DNA from: Salipiger pentaromativorans
Lineage (GTDB): Bacteria; Pseudomonadota; Alphaproteobacteria; Rhodobacterales; Rhodobacteraceae
Assembly (NCBI RefSeq): GCF_024721115.1
Contig: NZ_JAMDHK010000013.1
Span: 1-52,391 of the forward strand
DNA: 52,391 nt
Direction: 5' to 3'
Shown: in pieces, positions 1 to 7,629 of the stretch
How positions within the stretch are numbered: the stretch's first letter is position 1
Layout: each line of letters starts with the position of its first letter
Program-made: the position numbers and the translations under genes
Notes under the pieces: model-generated
Told to the model about the DNA's origin: nothing
The model's input: only the letters and a program-made list of their open reading frames with translations
Database searches by the model: none

Positions 1-92
1 AAAACGATTTCGGCGCCCTCGGCGACACCTCAACTCTCGCCGACCCCTCCGTCGTCGAGGACCTCATCGAAAACCGCGCAAACAAGGGGTGA
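1..92 (+). CDS. acs: acetyl-CoA synthetase, C-terminal end (partial)
   Basis: Only the last 29 codons are present, in the frame beginning at base 3, with a TGA stop at 90-92. The tail reads LGDTSTLADPSVVEDLIENR, which closely matches the C-terminus of AMP-forming acetyl-CoA synthetases (the E. coli Acs tail has LGDTSTLADPGVVEKL). Acs converts acetate, ATP and CoA into acetyl-CoA, AMP and pyrophosphate in the cytoplasm. The stop lies 7 bases before the adenylate kinase start, so the two are almost surely cotranscribed. The identification rests on a short tail; a related propionyl- or acyl-CoA synthetase cannot be excluded. Confidence 0.8.
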   Translation, partial: NDFGALGDTSTLADPSVVEDLIENRANKG

Positions 93-99
93 CCGAGCT

Positions 100-786
100 A
101 TGGACGGACAGACCGTGACCGCTGCCCCCGTGCTCATCCTTCTCGGCCCTCCGGGGGCCGGGAAAGGCACGCAGGCGCGCATGCTGGAAGAGAAATTCGG
201 CCTCGTGCAACTTTCCACCGGCGACCTTCTGCGCGCCGCCGTGGCCAATGGCACCGAGGCCGGAAAGCAGGCCAAGGCGGTGATGGAGGCCGGCGGGCTG
301 GTGAGCGATGACATCGTCATCGCCATCCTGCGCGACCGGCTCGCCGAGCCCGATTGCGCCCGCGGCGTGATCCTCGACGGCTTCCCGCGCACCACCGTGC
401 AGGCACAGGCGCTCGACACGCTGCTGGCCGAGACCGGCCAGAAGATCGACGCCGCCGTCAGCCTCGAAGTGGATGACGCGGCCATGGTCGAGCGGATTTC
501 GGGCCGCTACACCTGCGCCGCCTGCGGCGAGGGCTATCACGACAGCTTCAAGCGCCCGGCCAAGGACGGCACCTGCGACAAATGCGGCGGCACGGAGATG
601 AAGCGCCGCTCCGACGACAAGGCCGAGACCGTGGCCAGCCGTCTGGAGGCCTATCACGCCCAGACCGCGCCGCTCATCGGCTATTACGACGGCAAAGGGG
701 CCCTGTCGCGCATCGACGCGATGGGGGCCATCGACAAGATCGCCGCCGATCTCGGCGCGATCGTGGAGGACGCGACGGCCCGCTGA
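100..786 (+). CDS. adk: adenylate kinase, zinc-LID type
   Basis: The 228-residue protein interconverts AMP + ATP and 2 ADP in the cytosol. The P-loop GPPGAGKGTQ lies near residue 18. The LID region carries a four-cysteine cluster, CAAC and CDKC about 20 residues apart, which binds zinc in this subclass. The DGFPRT motif of the AMP-binding core is also present. The length fits long-form bacterial Adk. An AAGGGG ribosome site precedes the ATG, which sits 7 bases after the acs stop. The usual chromosomal adk of alphaproteobacteria lies in the ribosomal-protein operon after secY, so this is probably a second copy. I infer that it recycles AMP made by Acs. Confidence 0.93.
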   Translation: MDGQTVTAAPVLILLGPPGAGKGTQARMLEEKFGLVQLSTGDLLRAAVANGTEAGKQAKAVMEAGGLVSDDIVIAILRDRLAEPDCARGVILDGFPRTTVQAQALDTLLAETGQKIDAAVSLEVDDAAMVERISGRYTCAACGEGYHDSFKRPAKDGTCDKCGGTEMKRRSDDKAETVASRLEAYHAQTAPLIGYYDGKGALSRIDAMGAIDKIAADLGAIVEDATAR

Positions 787-800
787 GGGCCGCCGCACCA

Positions 801-826
801 CCGCCCCGGCACCCATGGGGCGGTTT
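801..826 (+). terminator. intercistronic hairpin between adk and the symporter genes
   Basis: CCGCCCC (801-807) and GGGGCGG (817-823) form a perfect 7-bp GC stem with a 9-base loop, followed by only three T residues. The T-run is too short for a strong intrinsic terminator. It more likely attenuates read-through or protects the upstream mRNA end, separating expression of acs-adk from the transporter genes. Confidence 0.5.
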
Positions 827-852
827 CATACAAGGAGAGGAGGGACCCGCTC

Positions 853-1116
853 ATGGCGGATCAAACATCGAGTGGCGAGGCCTACTGGAAGGCCAACCTG
901 CGTATCATCATCGTAAGCCTCATCATCTGGGCCATCTGCTCGTTCGGCTTCGGCATCCTGCTGCGTCCGATGCTTTCGGGCATCAGCGTGGGCGGCACAG
1001 ACCTGGGCTTCTGGTTTGCCCAGCAGGGCAGCATCCTGGTCTTCCTGGCGCTGATTTTCTTCTACGCCTTCCGGATGAACAAGCTCGATAAAGAGCACGG
1101 CGTGGACGAGGAGTAA
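853..1116 (+). CDS. DUF4212 small subunit of sodium/solute symporter
   Basis: This 87-residue inner-membrane protein has two predicted transmembrane helices, at about residues 16-38 and 55-75, with charged ends. The opening SGEAYWKANLRI followed by two helices is typical of DUF4212 proteins. These are encoded directly before VC_2705-type sodium/solute symporters and are thought to be accessory subunits, comparable to YjcH before ActP in E. coli. A strong AAGGAGAGGAGG ribosome site lies just upstream. The symporter starts 6 bases after its stop, so the two are translationally close. Confidence 0.85.
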   Translation: MADQTSSGEAYWKANLRIIIVSLIIWAICSFGFGILLRPMLSGISVGGTDLGFWFAQQGSILVFLALIFFYAFRMNKLDKEHGVDEE

Positions 1117-1122
1117 GACGCC

Positions 1123-2904
1123 ATGGATCAGTTTACCATCAACCTGCTGTTCGTGGGCGCCTCCTTTGCGCTCTATATCGGCATCGCGATCTGGGCCCGC
1201 GCGGGCTCCACGTCGGAATTCTATGCCGCGGGCCGCGGCGTGCACCCGGTCACCAACGGCATGGCAACCGCCGCCGACTGGATGTCGGCCGCCTCCTTCA
1301 TCTCGATGGCGGGCCTCATCGCCTTTGTGGGCTATGACAACTCCACCTATCTGATGGGCTGGACCGGCGGCTACGTGCTGCTCGCGCTGCTGCTCGCGCC
1401 CTATCTGCGCAAGTTCGGCAAGTTCACCGTGTCGGAATTCATCGGCGACCGCTTCTATTCGCCGACCGCGCGTCTGGTGGCCGTGATCTGCCTGATCATC
1501 GCCTCGACCACCTATGTGATCGGCCAGATGACCGGCGTGGGCGTGGCCTTTGGCCGCTTCCTCGAGGTGGACAGCACCACCGGCCTGCTGATCGGCGCCG
1601 TGATCGTCTTCGCCTATGCGGTGTTCGGCGGCATGAAGGGCGTGACCTACACCCAGGTGGCGCAATACTGCGTGCTGATCCTCGCCTATACCATTCCGGC
1701 GATCTTCATCTCGCTGCAGCTCACCGGCAACCCGATCCCGGCGCTGGGTCTCTTCGGCAACGCCGCCGACGGCACGCCGCTGCTGCAAACGCTGGACGGC
1801 ATCGTCACCGATCTGGGCTTCAAGGAATACACCGCCCATAACGGCGACACCTTCAACATGGTGCTCTTCACCCTGTCGCTGATGATCGGCACCGCCGGCC
1901 TGCCGCACGTGATCATGCGGTTCTTCACCGTGCCGAAAGTGGCCGATGCACGCTGGTCGGCCGGCTGGGCACTGGTGTTCATCGCCCTGCTCTATCTGAC
2001 CGCCCCGGCGGTGGGTGCCATGGCGCGTCTGAACATCACCCAGCAGTTCTGGCCCGAAGGCGCCACCGGCGAGCCCGTCGCGCTGGAGACCATCGCCAGC
2101 GATCCCGCCTATAACTGGATGAAGACCTGGGAACAGACCGGCCTTCTGGGCTGGGAAGACAAGAACGGTGACGGCAAGATTGCCTATTTCAACGACGGCG
2201 ACGCAGAGGCCAAAGCCGCGATGGAAGCGGCCGGCTGGGGCTCGGAGAACGAGCTGACCAACTTCAACCGCGACATCCTGGTTCTGGCCAACCCGGAAAT
2301 CGCCAACCTGCCCGGCTGGGTGATCGGCCTCGTGGCCGCCGGTGGCCTTGCCGCCGCGCTCTCCACCGCCGCCGGTCTGCTTCTGGCGATCTCCTCGGCG
2401 GTCTCGCACGACCTCATCAAAGGCTCGATCAATCCGGCGATCTCGGAAAAGGGCGAGCTGATGTCGGCGCGGGTTGCCATGGCCGTGGCCATCGCGGTCG
2501 CCACCTATCTCGGCATGAACCCGCCGGGCTTTGCGGCGCAGACCGTGGCACTGGCCTTCGGCCTCGCGGCGGCCTCGATCTTCCCGGTTCTCATGATGGG
2601 CATCTTTACCAAGGTGAACAACAAGGGCGCCGTGGCGGGGATGCTGGCGGGTCTGATCACCACGCTGGTCTATATCTTCCTGCACAAGGGCTGGCTGTTC
2701 ATCCCCGACACCAACTCCTTCACCGATGCGGATCCGCTGCTCGGCACCATCAAGTCGACCTCGTTCGGCGCGGTGGGCGCTCTGATCAACTTCGCGGTGG
2801 CCTTCATCGTCTCCAAGGCGACCTCGCCGATCCCGCAGGAGATCAGCGATCTGGTGGAAAGCGTCCGCATCCCGCGCGGTGCCGGCGCTGCCCAGGACCA
2901 CTAA
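1123..2904 (+). CDS. sodium/solute symporter, VC_2705/ActP-like
   Basis: This 593-residue protein of the SSS (solute:sodium symporter) family has 13 or so hydrophobic segments. The N-terminus contains FYAAGRGVHPVTNGMATAADW, the conserved substrate and sodium-site region of acetate/cation symporters. A soluble insert near residues 310-385 contains the calcium-loop-like stretch DKNGDGKIAYF, an insertion seen in VC_2705-type members but not in E. coli ActP. The position after acs, adk and DUF4212 suggests acetate or another short monocarboxylate as substrate. Substrate specificity is inferred from context only. A strong terminator follows at 2949. Confidence 0.88.
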   Translation: MDQFTINLLFVGASFALYIGIAIWARAGSTSEFYAAGRGVHPVTNGMATAADWMSAASFISMAGLIAFVGYDNSTYLMGWTGGYVLLALLLAPYLRKFGKFTVSEFIGDRFYSPTARLVAVICLIIASTTYVIGQMTGVGVAFGRFLEVDSTTGLLIGAVIVFAYAVFGGMKGVTYTQVAQYCVLILAYTIPAIFISLQLTGNPIPALGLFGNAADGTPLLQTLDGIVTDLGFKEYTAHNGDTFNMVLFTLSLMIGTAGLPHVIMRFFTVPKVADARWSAGWALVFIALLYLTAPAVGAMARLNITQQFWPEGATGEPVALETIASDPAYNWMKTWEQTGLLGWEDKNGDGKIAYFNDGDAEAKAAMEAAGWGSENELTNFNRDILVLANPEIANLPGWVIGLVAAGGLAAALSTAAGLLLAISSAVSHDLIKGSINPAISEKGELMSARVAMAVAIAVATYLGMNPPGFAAQTVALAFGLAAASIFPVLMMGIFTKVNNKGAVAGMLAGLITTLVYIFLHKGWLFIPDTNSFTDADPLLGTIKSTSFGAVGALINFAVAFIVSKATSPIPQEISDLVESVRIPRGAGAAQDH

Positions 2905-2948
2905 GTCCAGGGTCTGGCCGCGCCATGCGGCCTTTCCCCTACCCTTTC

Positions 2949-2983
2949 ATCCCGCCCCGCGCTAATCCGGGGCGGGATTTTCT
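2949..2983 (+). terminator. Rho-independent terminator after the symporter
   Basis: ATCCCGCCCC (2949-2958) pairs with GGGGCGGGAT (2969-2978) around a 10-base loop, and the stem is followed by TTTTCTTT. This is a convincing intrinsic terminator separating the acs-adk-symporter transcript from the nucleotidyltransferase gene. Confidence 0.85.
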
Positions 2984-3007
2984 TTCCGCCGATACCGGAG
3001 CCTGACC

Positions 3008-4831
3008 ATGCCGCTCGCGCCCGATGACCTCCGCCGTTTCCTGAGCACCGTGCATCCCTACGACACGCTCGATGCCGATGCGATCGAGGGGCTGCTGCCG
3101 CAATTCGTGCAGCGCCGGTTGCAGGCGGGCGAAGAGATCTACGCGGCGGGCCAGCCGCTGGAGGGGCTCTATCTCATCCAGTCGGGACAGGCCGAGATCC
3201 GCGACGAGAACGATGTCGTGGTCTCGCTGCTGGGACCGCGCAACAGTTTCGGCGAGCGCGGGCTGACCCGCGACGGCATCGCCGCCACCTCGGCCCGCAC
3301 CGTCGAGGAAACGCTGCTGCTGATGCTGCCGGTCTATGCCTTCAACGCGCTGGTGCGCGACCACGCCGCCGCCAAGCGCTTTTTCGACCGCTCCCGCGCC
3401 GCCAAGCCGCGCAAGACCGACCTCGCCCATTCCCGCGTGGAAACGCTCATGGCCGCAAACCCGCTGACCCTGAGCGCCGGGGCCAGCGTGCAGGAGGCGG
3501 CCCGGCTCATGGCCGAGCGGCGCGTTTCCTCGGTCTGCGTCACCGAAGGGCCGACGCTGAAGGGCATCCTCACCATCCGCGACGTTTCGGGCAAGGTGGT
3601 GGGCGGCGGCCTGCCCTTCGATACGCCGGTGGCGCAGGTGATGACCGCCGATCCGCTCACCCTGCCGCCCTCGGCCATCGGCTCGGACGTGCTGCACATG
3701 ATGATGGAGCGCCATATCGGCCATGTGCCGGTGACCGAGGGCGGCAAGCTGGTGGGCATCGTCACCCAGACCGACCTGACCCGCTTTCAGGCGGTCAGTT
3801 CCGCCGAGCTGGTGGCCGAGATCGCCCGCGCGAGCAGCCCCGCCGAGATGGCCGATGTCACCGCGCGCATTCCGCAGCTTCTGGTGCAGCTCGTGGCGGG
3901 CGGCAACCGTCACGAGGTGGTGACCCGGCTGATCACCGACATCGCCGACACCGTCACCCGCCGTCTGCTGGCGCTGGCCGAGGAAAAGCTGGGCGCGGCG
4001 CCCGTGCCCTGGCTCTGGCTGGCCTGCGGCTCGCAGGGGCGGCAGGAACAGACCGGGATTTCCGATCAGGACAATTGCCTCTTCCTCGACGACAGCGCCA
4101 CCGACGACGATCTGGCCTATTTCATGGAGATGGCGAAATTCGTCTCGGACGGGCTCGATCAGGCGGGCTATTACTACTGCCCAGGCGAGATGATGGCGAC
4201 CAATCCGCGCTGGTGTCAGCGGGTCGGCACCTGGCGGCAGTATTTCGCGGGCTGGATCGCCAAGCCCGATCCGATGGCGCAGATGCTCGCCTCGGTGATG
4301 TTCGACCTGCGCCCCATCGGCGGCACCAAGGCGCTGTTCGAGGATCTTCAGGAGGAGACGCTGGCCCGGGCGGCGAAAAACTCGATCTTCGTCTCGCACA
4401 TGATCGCCAATTCGCTGAAACACACACCGCCGCTGGGTCTCTTGCGCGGCTTCGCGACGATCCGCTCGGGCGAGCACAAGAACACGCTGGATCTCAAGCA
4501 TAACGGCGTGGTGCCGGTGGTCGATCTCGCCCGCGTCTATGCGCTTCAGGGGCAGCTTGCCGAGGTGAACACCCGCGCCCGGCTCGAGGCGGCGGTGGCG
4601 GCGGGGAAACTCTCGGGATCGGGCGGACAGGATCTGCTGGATGCCTACGATCTGATCGCCGAAACGCGGCTCGAGCATCAGGCGGCGCAGGTCAAACGGG
4701 GCGAGACGCCCGACAATTATATGGCCCCCGCCGATCTGTCGGATTTTGAGCGAAGTCATCTGCGGGATGCCTTCGTGGTGATAAAGTCGCTGCAATCGGC
4801 CCTGGGGCACGGGCGCGGCATATTGGGATAA
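3008..4831 (+). CDS. cNMP-binding, CBS and DUF294 nucleotidyltransferase-like protein
   Basis: This 607-residue cytoplasmic protein has a cyclic-nucleotide-binding fold at about residues 10-125 (GLYLIQSGQAEIRDEN; FGERGL). Two CBS domains follow at about 145-270. A DUF294 nucleotidyltransferase-like domain has its motif ACGSQGRQEQTGISDQDN at about 338-357, with the G-S and D-x-D residues typical of GlnD/GlnE-type enzymes. A helical C-terminal DUF294_C domain ends the protein. The architecture suggests a nucleotidyl transfer enzyme controlled by nucleotide ligands; its target is unknown. This family is commonly encoded next to DUF4212-type symporters and a DnaQ-like exonuclease, as here. It begins after a strong terminator, so it probably has its own promoter. 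Confidence 0.85.
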   Translation: MPLAPDDLRRFLSTVHPYDTLDADAIEGLLPQFVQRRLQAGEEIYAAGQPLEGLYLIQSGQAEIRDENDVVVSLLGPRNSFGERGLTRDGIAATSARTVEETLLLMLPVYAFNALVRDHAAAKRFFDRSRAAKPRKTDLAHSRVETLMAANPLTLSAGASVQEAARLMAERRVSSVCVTEGPTLKGILTIRDVSGKVVGGGLPFDTPVAQVMTADPLTLPPSAIGSDVLHMMMERHIGHVPVTEGGKLVGIVTQTDLTRFQAVSSAELVAEIARASSPAEMADVTARIPQLLVQLVAGGNRHEVVTRLITDIADTVTRRLLALAEEKLGAAPVPWLWLACGSQGRQEQTGISDQDNCLFLDDSATDDDLAYFMEMAKFVSDGLDQAGYYYCPGEMMATNPRWCQRVGTWRQYFAGWIAKPDPMAQMLASVMFDLRPIGGTKALFEDLQEETLARAAKNSIFVSHMIANSLKHTPPLGLLRGFATIRSGEHKNTLDLKHNGVVPVVDLARVYALQGQLAEVNTRARLEAAVAAGKLSGSGGQDLLDAYDLIAETRLEHQAAQVKRGETPDNYMAPADLSDFERSHLRDAFVVIKSLQSALGHGRGILG

Positions 4832-4857
4832 CCCGCGCAAGACGGGGGGGAGGATAG

Positions 4858-5364
4858 ATGTTTCTGGAACTGATCGCCGTGTTCGTGGCCGGCTTCGCCG
4901 GCGCCGGAGCGGTCCTGCTGCTGAACAAGCTGACCGGCGGGCGCCTGCCGCGCTGGATGATGCCGGTGGGCGCTGGTCTCGCGATGCTCGCCACCACCAT
5001 CTCCAGCGAATATAGCTGGTACGAGCGCACCCGCGCGGCGCTGCCCGAGGGCATGACCGTCGCCTCGGTGCACGAGGCCCGGGCCTTCTACCGCCCTTGG
5101 ACCTATGCGCTGCCGATGGTCGACCGCTTCATCGCGGTCGATCGCGCCAATCGCCGCGCCAACAGCGACACCGAGGGGCTCTATCTCGCCGATCTCTATT
5201 TCTTCGCCCGCTGGCAGCCGGTGCAATCGGTCGAGATGATGGTGGATTGCGCCGGCCACCGCCGCGCCGACCCCGCCGGCGGAGACGGCGGCGCGCCGGT
5301 CTGGCGCGCCGCCGGGGCCGACGACCCCATCGTCGCGGCGGTCTGCGCGGAGGATGGCGCATGA
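4858..5364 (+). CDS. membrane protein of unknown function
   Basis: I do not recognise a family for this 168-residue protein. It starts with two hydrophobic segments (about residues 1-24 and 36-52), followed by a soluble part of about 110 residues that is probably periplasmic. An AGGGGGGGAGG-like stretch (GACGGGGGGGAGG) precedes the ATG. It lies 26 bases after the nucleotidyltransferase gene and overlaps the exonuclease start by 4 bases (ATGA). Such tight coupling suggests that the three products act together. It could be a periplasmic sensing partner of the membrane exonuclease, but that is only inference. Confidence 0.72.
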   Translation: MFLELIAVFVAGFAGAGAVLLLNKLTGGRLPRWMMPVGAGLAMLATTISSEYSWYERTRAALPEGMTVASVHEARAFYRPWTYALPMVDRFIAVDRANRRANSDTEGLYLADLYFFARWQPVQSVEMMVDCAGHRRADPAGGDGGAPVWRAAGADDPIVAAVCAEDGA

Positions 5365-6770
5365 TCTCCAAGCTGGGCCTGCGCCTGAGGATCTTTCTGT
5401 TCTTCGTGCTGCTGGGACTGGGCGGCGCCCTCGCGGTGCTGATCGCGCTTTATGTCGGCTATACCCGCGTCGCCGGCAGCAGCGTTGCCAACGGCTTTGT
5501 CTTTGCCGGCATCCTCGCGTCGCTGGCGCTGGTCGCGCTCACCGCGGGCATCTGGCTGCTCTTCGACGAGAATGTCGCCAAGCCCATCGAGAAGATCGCC
5601 GCCGAGATGCGCGCCCGCGCCCATGCGGGCGTGGCGAAAGAGGTCGACACCCATGCCGCCCGCTACCTCGGCGATCTGGCCCATGCCGCCCGGGCCGTGT
5701 CGGACCGGCTGACCGAGGGCGCCATGGAGACCGCGCAGACGGTCGCCTTCGAGACCGAACGTCTGGCCTCGGAAAAGGCCCGGCTCACCGCGCTGCTGAC
5801 CGAGATCCCCGTCGCGATGATCCTGGTGAGCCCGCGCGGCCAGATCGTGCTTTACGACGGTCAGGCGGCAGAGGTTCTGGCGCAGCTCCATGTGCCCCGG
5901 CTGAACGCGCCGCTCACGGATTTCTTCGAGGCCGAAGGGCTGGAGGCCGCCGTGCGCCGGATGCACAAGACCGGCCGCGAGGTACAATTCACCGCCGAGG
6001 GCACCGACGGCGCGCAAAGCTATGACGCCAGGCTGAAACCCATGGATGGCGGCGGCTATATGATGGTGATCGAGGGCGCCGAGACGCATATGCCGCCCGA
6101 GGCCGAACGTCCGCTGGTCTATGATTTCGACCTGCTCACCCATGACGCGCCCGCCAGCATCGAGGAGGCGCCGCTTTCGGCGCTGAGCTACACGGTGTTC
6201 GACACCGAAACCACCGGGCTGCTGCCGCATAAGGACGAGGTGGTGCAGATCGGCGCGGTGCGGGTGCTGAACGGGCGCATCGTGCCCGGCGAGGTGATCG
6301 ACCAGCTTGTCGATCCCGGCATGCCGATCCCGCCGGCCTCGACCCGGGTGCACAAGGTGACCGACGCCATGGTGCGCGGCCAGCCCGACATCGCCGAGGC
6401 CGGCCGGCGCTTTCACCGATTCGCCAAGGGTTCGGTCATCGTGGCGCATAACGCGCCCTTCGACATGGCCTTCCTGCGCCGCCACCGCGATCGCATGGGC
6501 GTGCAATGGGATCATCCGATCCTCGACACGGTGCTGCTGTCGGCGGTGCTGTTCGGCGCCAGCCAGACCCATACGCTGGACGCGCTCTGCGAGCGGCTCG
6601 GCGTCGAGATCCCGGCGCCGCTGCGCCACACCGCGCTGGGGGATGCCCATGCCACAGCGCAGGTGCTGGTCAAGATGCTGCCGATGCTCGAGGCGCGGGG
6701 CATGGCGCGGTTCGGAGAGGTTCTGGACGAGACCCGCAAACATGGCCGGCTGCTGGAAGACCTGAACTGA
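5361..6770 (+). CDS. membrane-anchored PAS-domain 3'-5' exonuclease (DnaQ-like)
   Basis: The start is set by the ATGA overlap with the previous gene, giving 469 residues. Two transmembrane helices (about 8-30 and 46-68) are followed by a HAMP-like segment and a coiled coil (about 70-145). A PAS-like fold follows near 150-245 (ALLTEIPVAMILVSPRGQIV). The C-terminal DEDDh exonuclease domain (about 273-455) has DTETTG at about 281, HNAPFDMAFLR near 363 and the final H...GDAHAT motif. DnaQ-type domains remove 3' nucleotides from DNA or RNA. Here the layout is that of a sensor kinase with the kinase replaced by a nuclease. The substrate is unknown; DNA proofreading is unlikely for a membrane protein. 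Its 3' end overlaps the convergent ArsR gene by 101 bases. Confidence 0.87.
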   Translation: MISKLGLRLRIFLFFVLLGLGGALAVLIALYVGYTRVAGSSVANGFVFAGILASLALVALTAGIWLLFDENVAKPIEKIAAEMRARAHAGVAKEVDTHAARYLGDLAHAARAVSDRLTEGAMETAQTVAFETERLASEKARLTALLTEIPVAMILVSPRGQIVLYDGQAAEVLAQLHVPRLNAPLTDFFEAEGLEAAVRRMHKTGREVQFTAEGTDGAQSYDARLKPMDGGGYMMVIEGAETHMPPEAERPLVYDFDLLTHDAPASIEEAPLSALSYTVFDTETTGLLPHKDEVVQIGAVRVLNGRIVPGEVIDQLVDPGMPIPPASTRVHKVTDAMVRGQPDIAEAGRRFHRFAKGSVIVAHNAPFDMAFLRRHRDRMGVQWDHPILDTVLLSAVLFGASQTHTLDALCERLGVEIPAPLRHTALGDAHATAQVLVKMLPMLEARGMARFGEVLDETRKHGRLLEDLN

Positions 6771-7530
6771 GATCGTCGAGCGCCGCCTGCAATGCCACGC
6801 GCGGCAGGCGGTTCAGCGGCAGCCTTCGCAGCGCGAAGAGCCGCGTGTTCAGCGCCCGATAGGCCGCGTGCAGCGCAATGGCGCGGGGAATGAGCGGCCC
6901 GGAGGGCGGCGGCGGCTCCAGCGGCCAGTAGGCGCAGAGCGCGGGCCGCCCGCAGACCGGCAGCGCATCCGCCGCGCGCGGGGTGAGCGCGATGAGGATG
7001 CCCCCGGCCGCCTCCGCCAGCGGCGCCTTGGGGATCAGCGGACCGGGATCATGACCGCGCGCCGTCAGAAGCGCCAATGCCAACGGATCGGGCACCGCCG
7101 CCGGCGCCAGCCCGGCAGAGCCCACGAGCGCCCGCCCCGCCAGCCGCCGCCGCGACAGAGCTTCGGCAATCAGCGACAGCGCGGCATTGTCGTCGCAAAG
7201 GAAGGTGAGCCGCAGCGGGCGCGTCTGCAAGGCCGGCGCCCACCCTGCCCGGCCCAGGCACAGGCTTTCACCGGCCATGCCCAGCGCCTCTCCCAGCCGG
7301 TCGGGGGCGGCGCGGTAGAGCCGGGCCGCACCGCGCCGCTCCGGCTCCAGCAGGCCGGCCGCCGAGAGCGCCGACAGATGCGCCGACAGCGTCGACGGCG
7401 CAACCGCCAGCGCTTGCGCTAGGGCGCCGGCGGTCATGCCATGCGGCAGGCGGCGCACCAACAGCCCGAACACCCGTGCCCGCAGCGGATGGCCGAGCAG
7501 CGACAGCCGTGTGAGAGATGCCCCGTGCAT
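6670..7530 (-). CDS. ArsR-type regulator fused to a degenerate ArsC/LMW-phosphatase-like domain
   Basis: The ATG at 7530 gives 286 residues. The N-terminal part (about 5-80) is an ArsR winged helix (LSLLGHPLRARVFGLL; PSTLSAHLSALSAAGLLEPER). The rest resembles low-molecular-weight phosphatase or thioredoxin-type arsenate reductase, with LRLTFLCDDNAALSLIAEAL standing where FLCTGNSARS-IMAEAL is normal. The Cys and Asn of the P-loop remain but the essential Arg is replaced by Leu, and the usual W-x-x-x-DP loop reads WPLEPPPP. Catalysis is therefore unlikely, and the domain may act as a sensor. The last 100 bases run antisense into the exonuclease gene, so the C-terminal tail is probably not conserved. 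Its start is followed upstream by tandem palindromes. Confidence 0.75.
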   Translation of the reverse strand: MHGASLTRLSLLGHPLRARVFGLLVRRLPHGMTAGALAQALAVAPSTLSAHLSALSAAGLLEPERRGAARLYRAAPDRLGEALGMAGESLCLGRAGWAPALQTRPLRLTFLCDDNAALSLIAEALSRRRLAGRALVGSAGLAPAAVPDPLALALLTARGHDPGPLIPKAPLAEAAGGILIALTPRAADALPVCGRPALCAYWPLEPPPPSGPLIPRAIALHAAYRALNTRLFALRRLPLNRLPRVALQAALDDLSSGLPAAGHVCGSRPEPLRTAPCPAPRASAAS

Positions 7531-7583
7531 GGCCGATGCCTGGCACAGCGACCCTGAAGACGCGGTTAAGATCGGGCCGGGCA

Positions 7584-7629
7584 GCAAATCTTTTCGAAAA
7601 GATTTGCAAGAGTTTTCGAAAACTCTTGC
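7584..7629 (-). terminator. two tandem perfect palindromes after the aminotransferase gene
   Basis: Two 24-bp perfect palindromes lie at 7584-7607 and 7606-7629 and share two bases. Both have the core TTTTCGAAAA and differ only in their outer arms (GCAAATC against GCAAGAG). They begin at the base next to the aminotransferase stop codon. Either can form a hairpin in the RNA. They probably end the aminotransferase transcript and block read-through into the ArsR gene, although a protein-binding role is possible because the palindromes are exact. Confidence 0.6.

Noticed and set aside
826-2901. 691-codon open frame antisense to the symporter genes
   Set aside because: High GC leaves long open frames opposite real genes. 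The translation is rich in Arg, Gly, His and Asp with no fold, while the plus strand encodes clear DUF4212 and symporter proteins.
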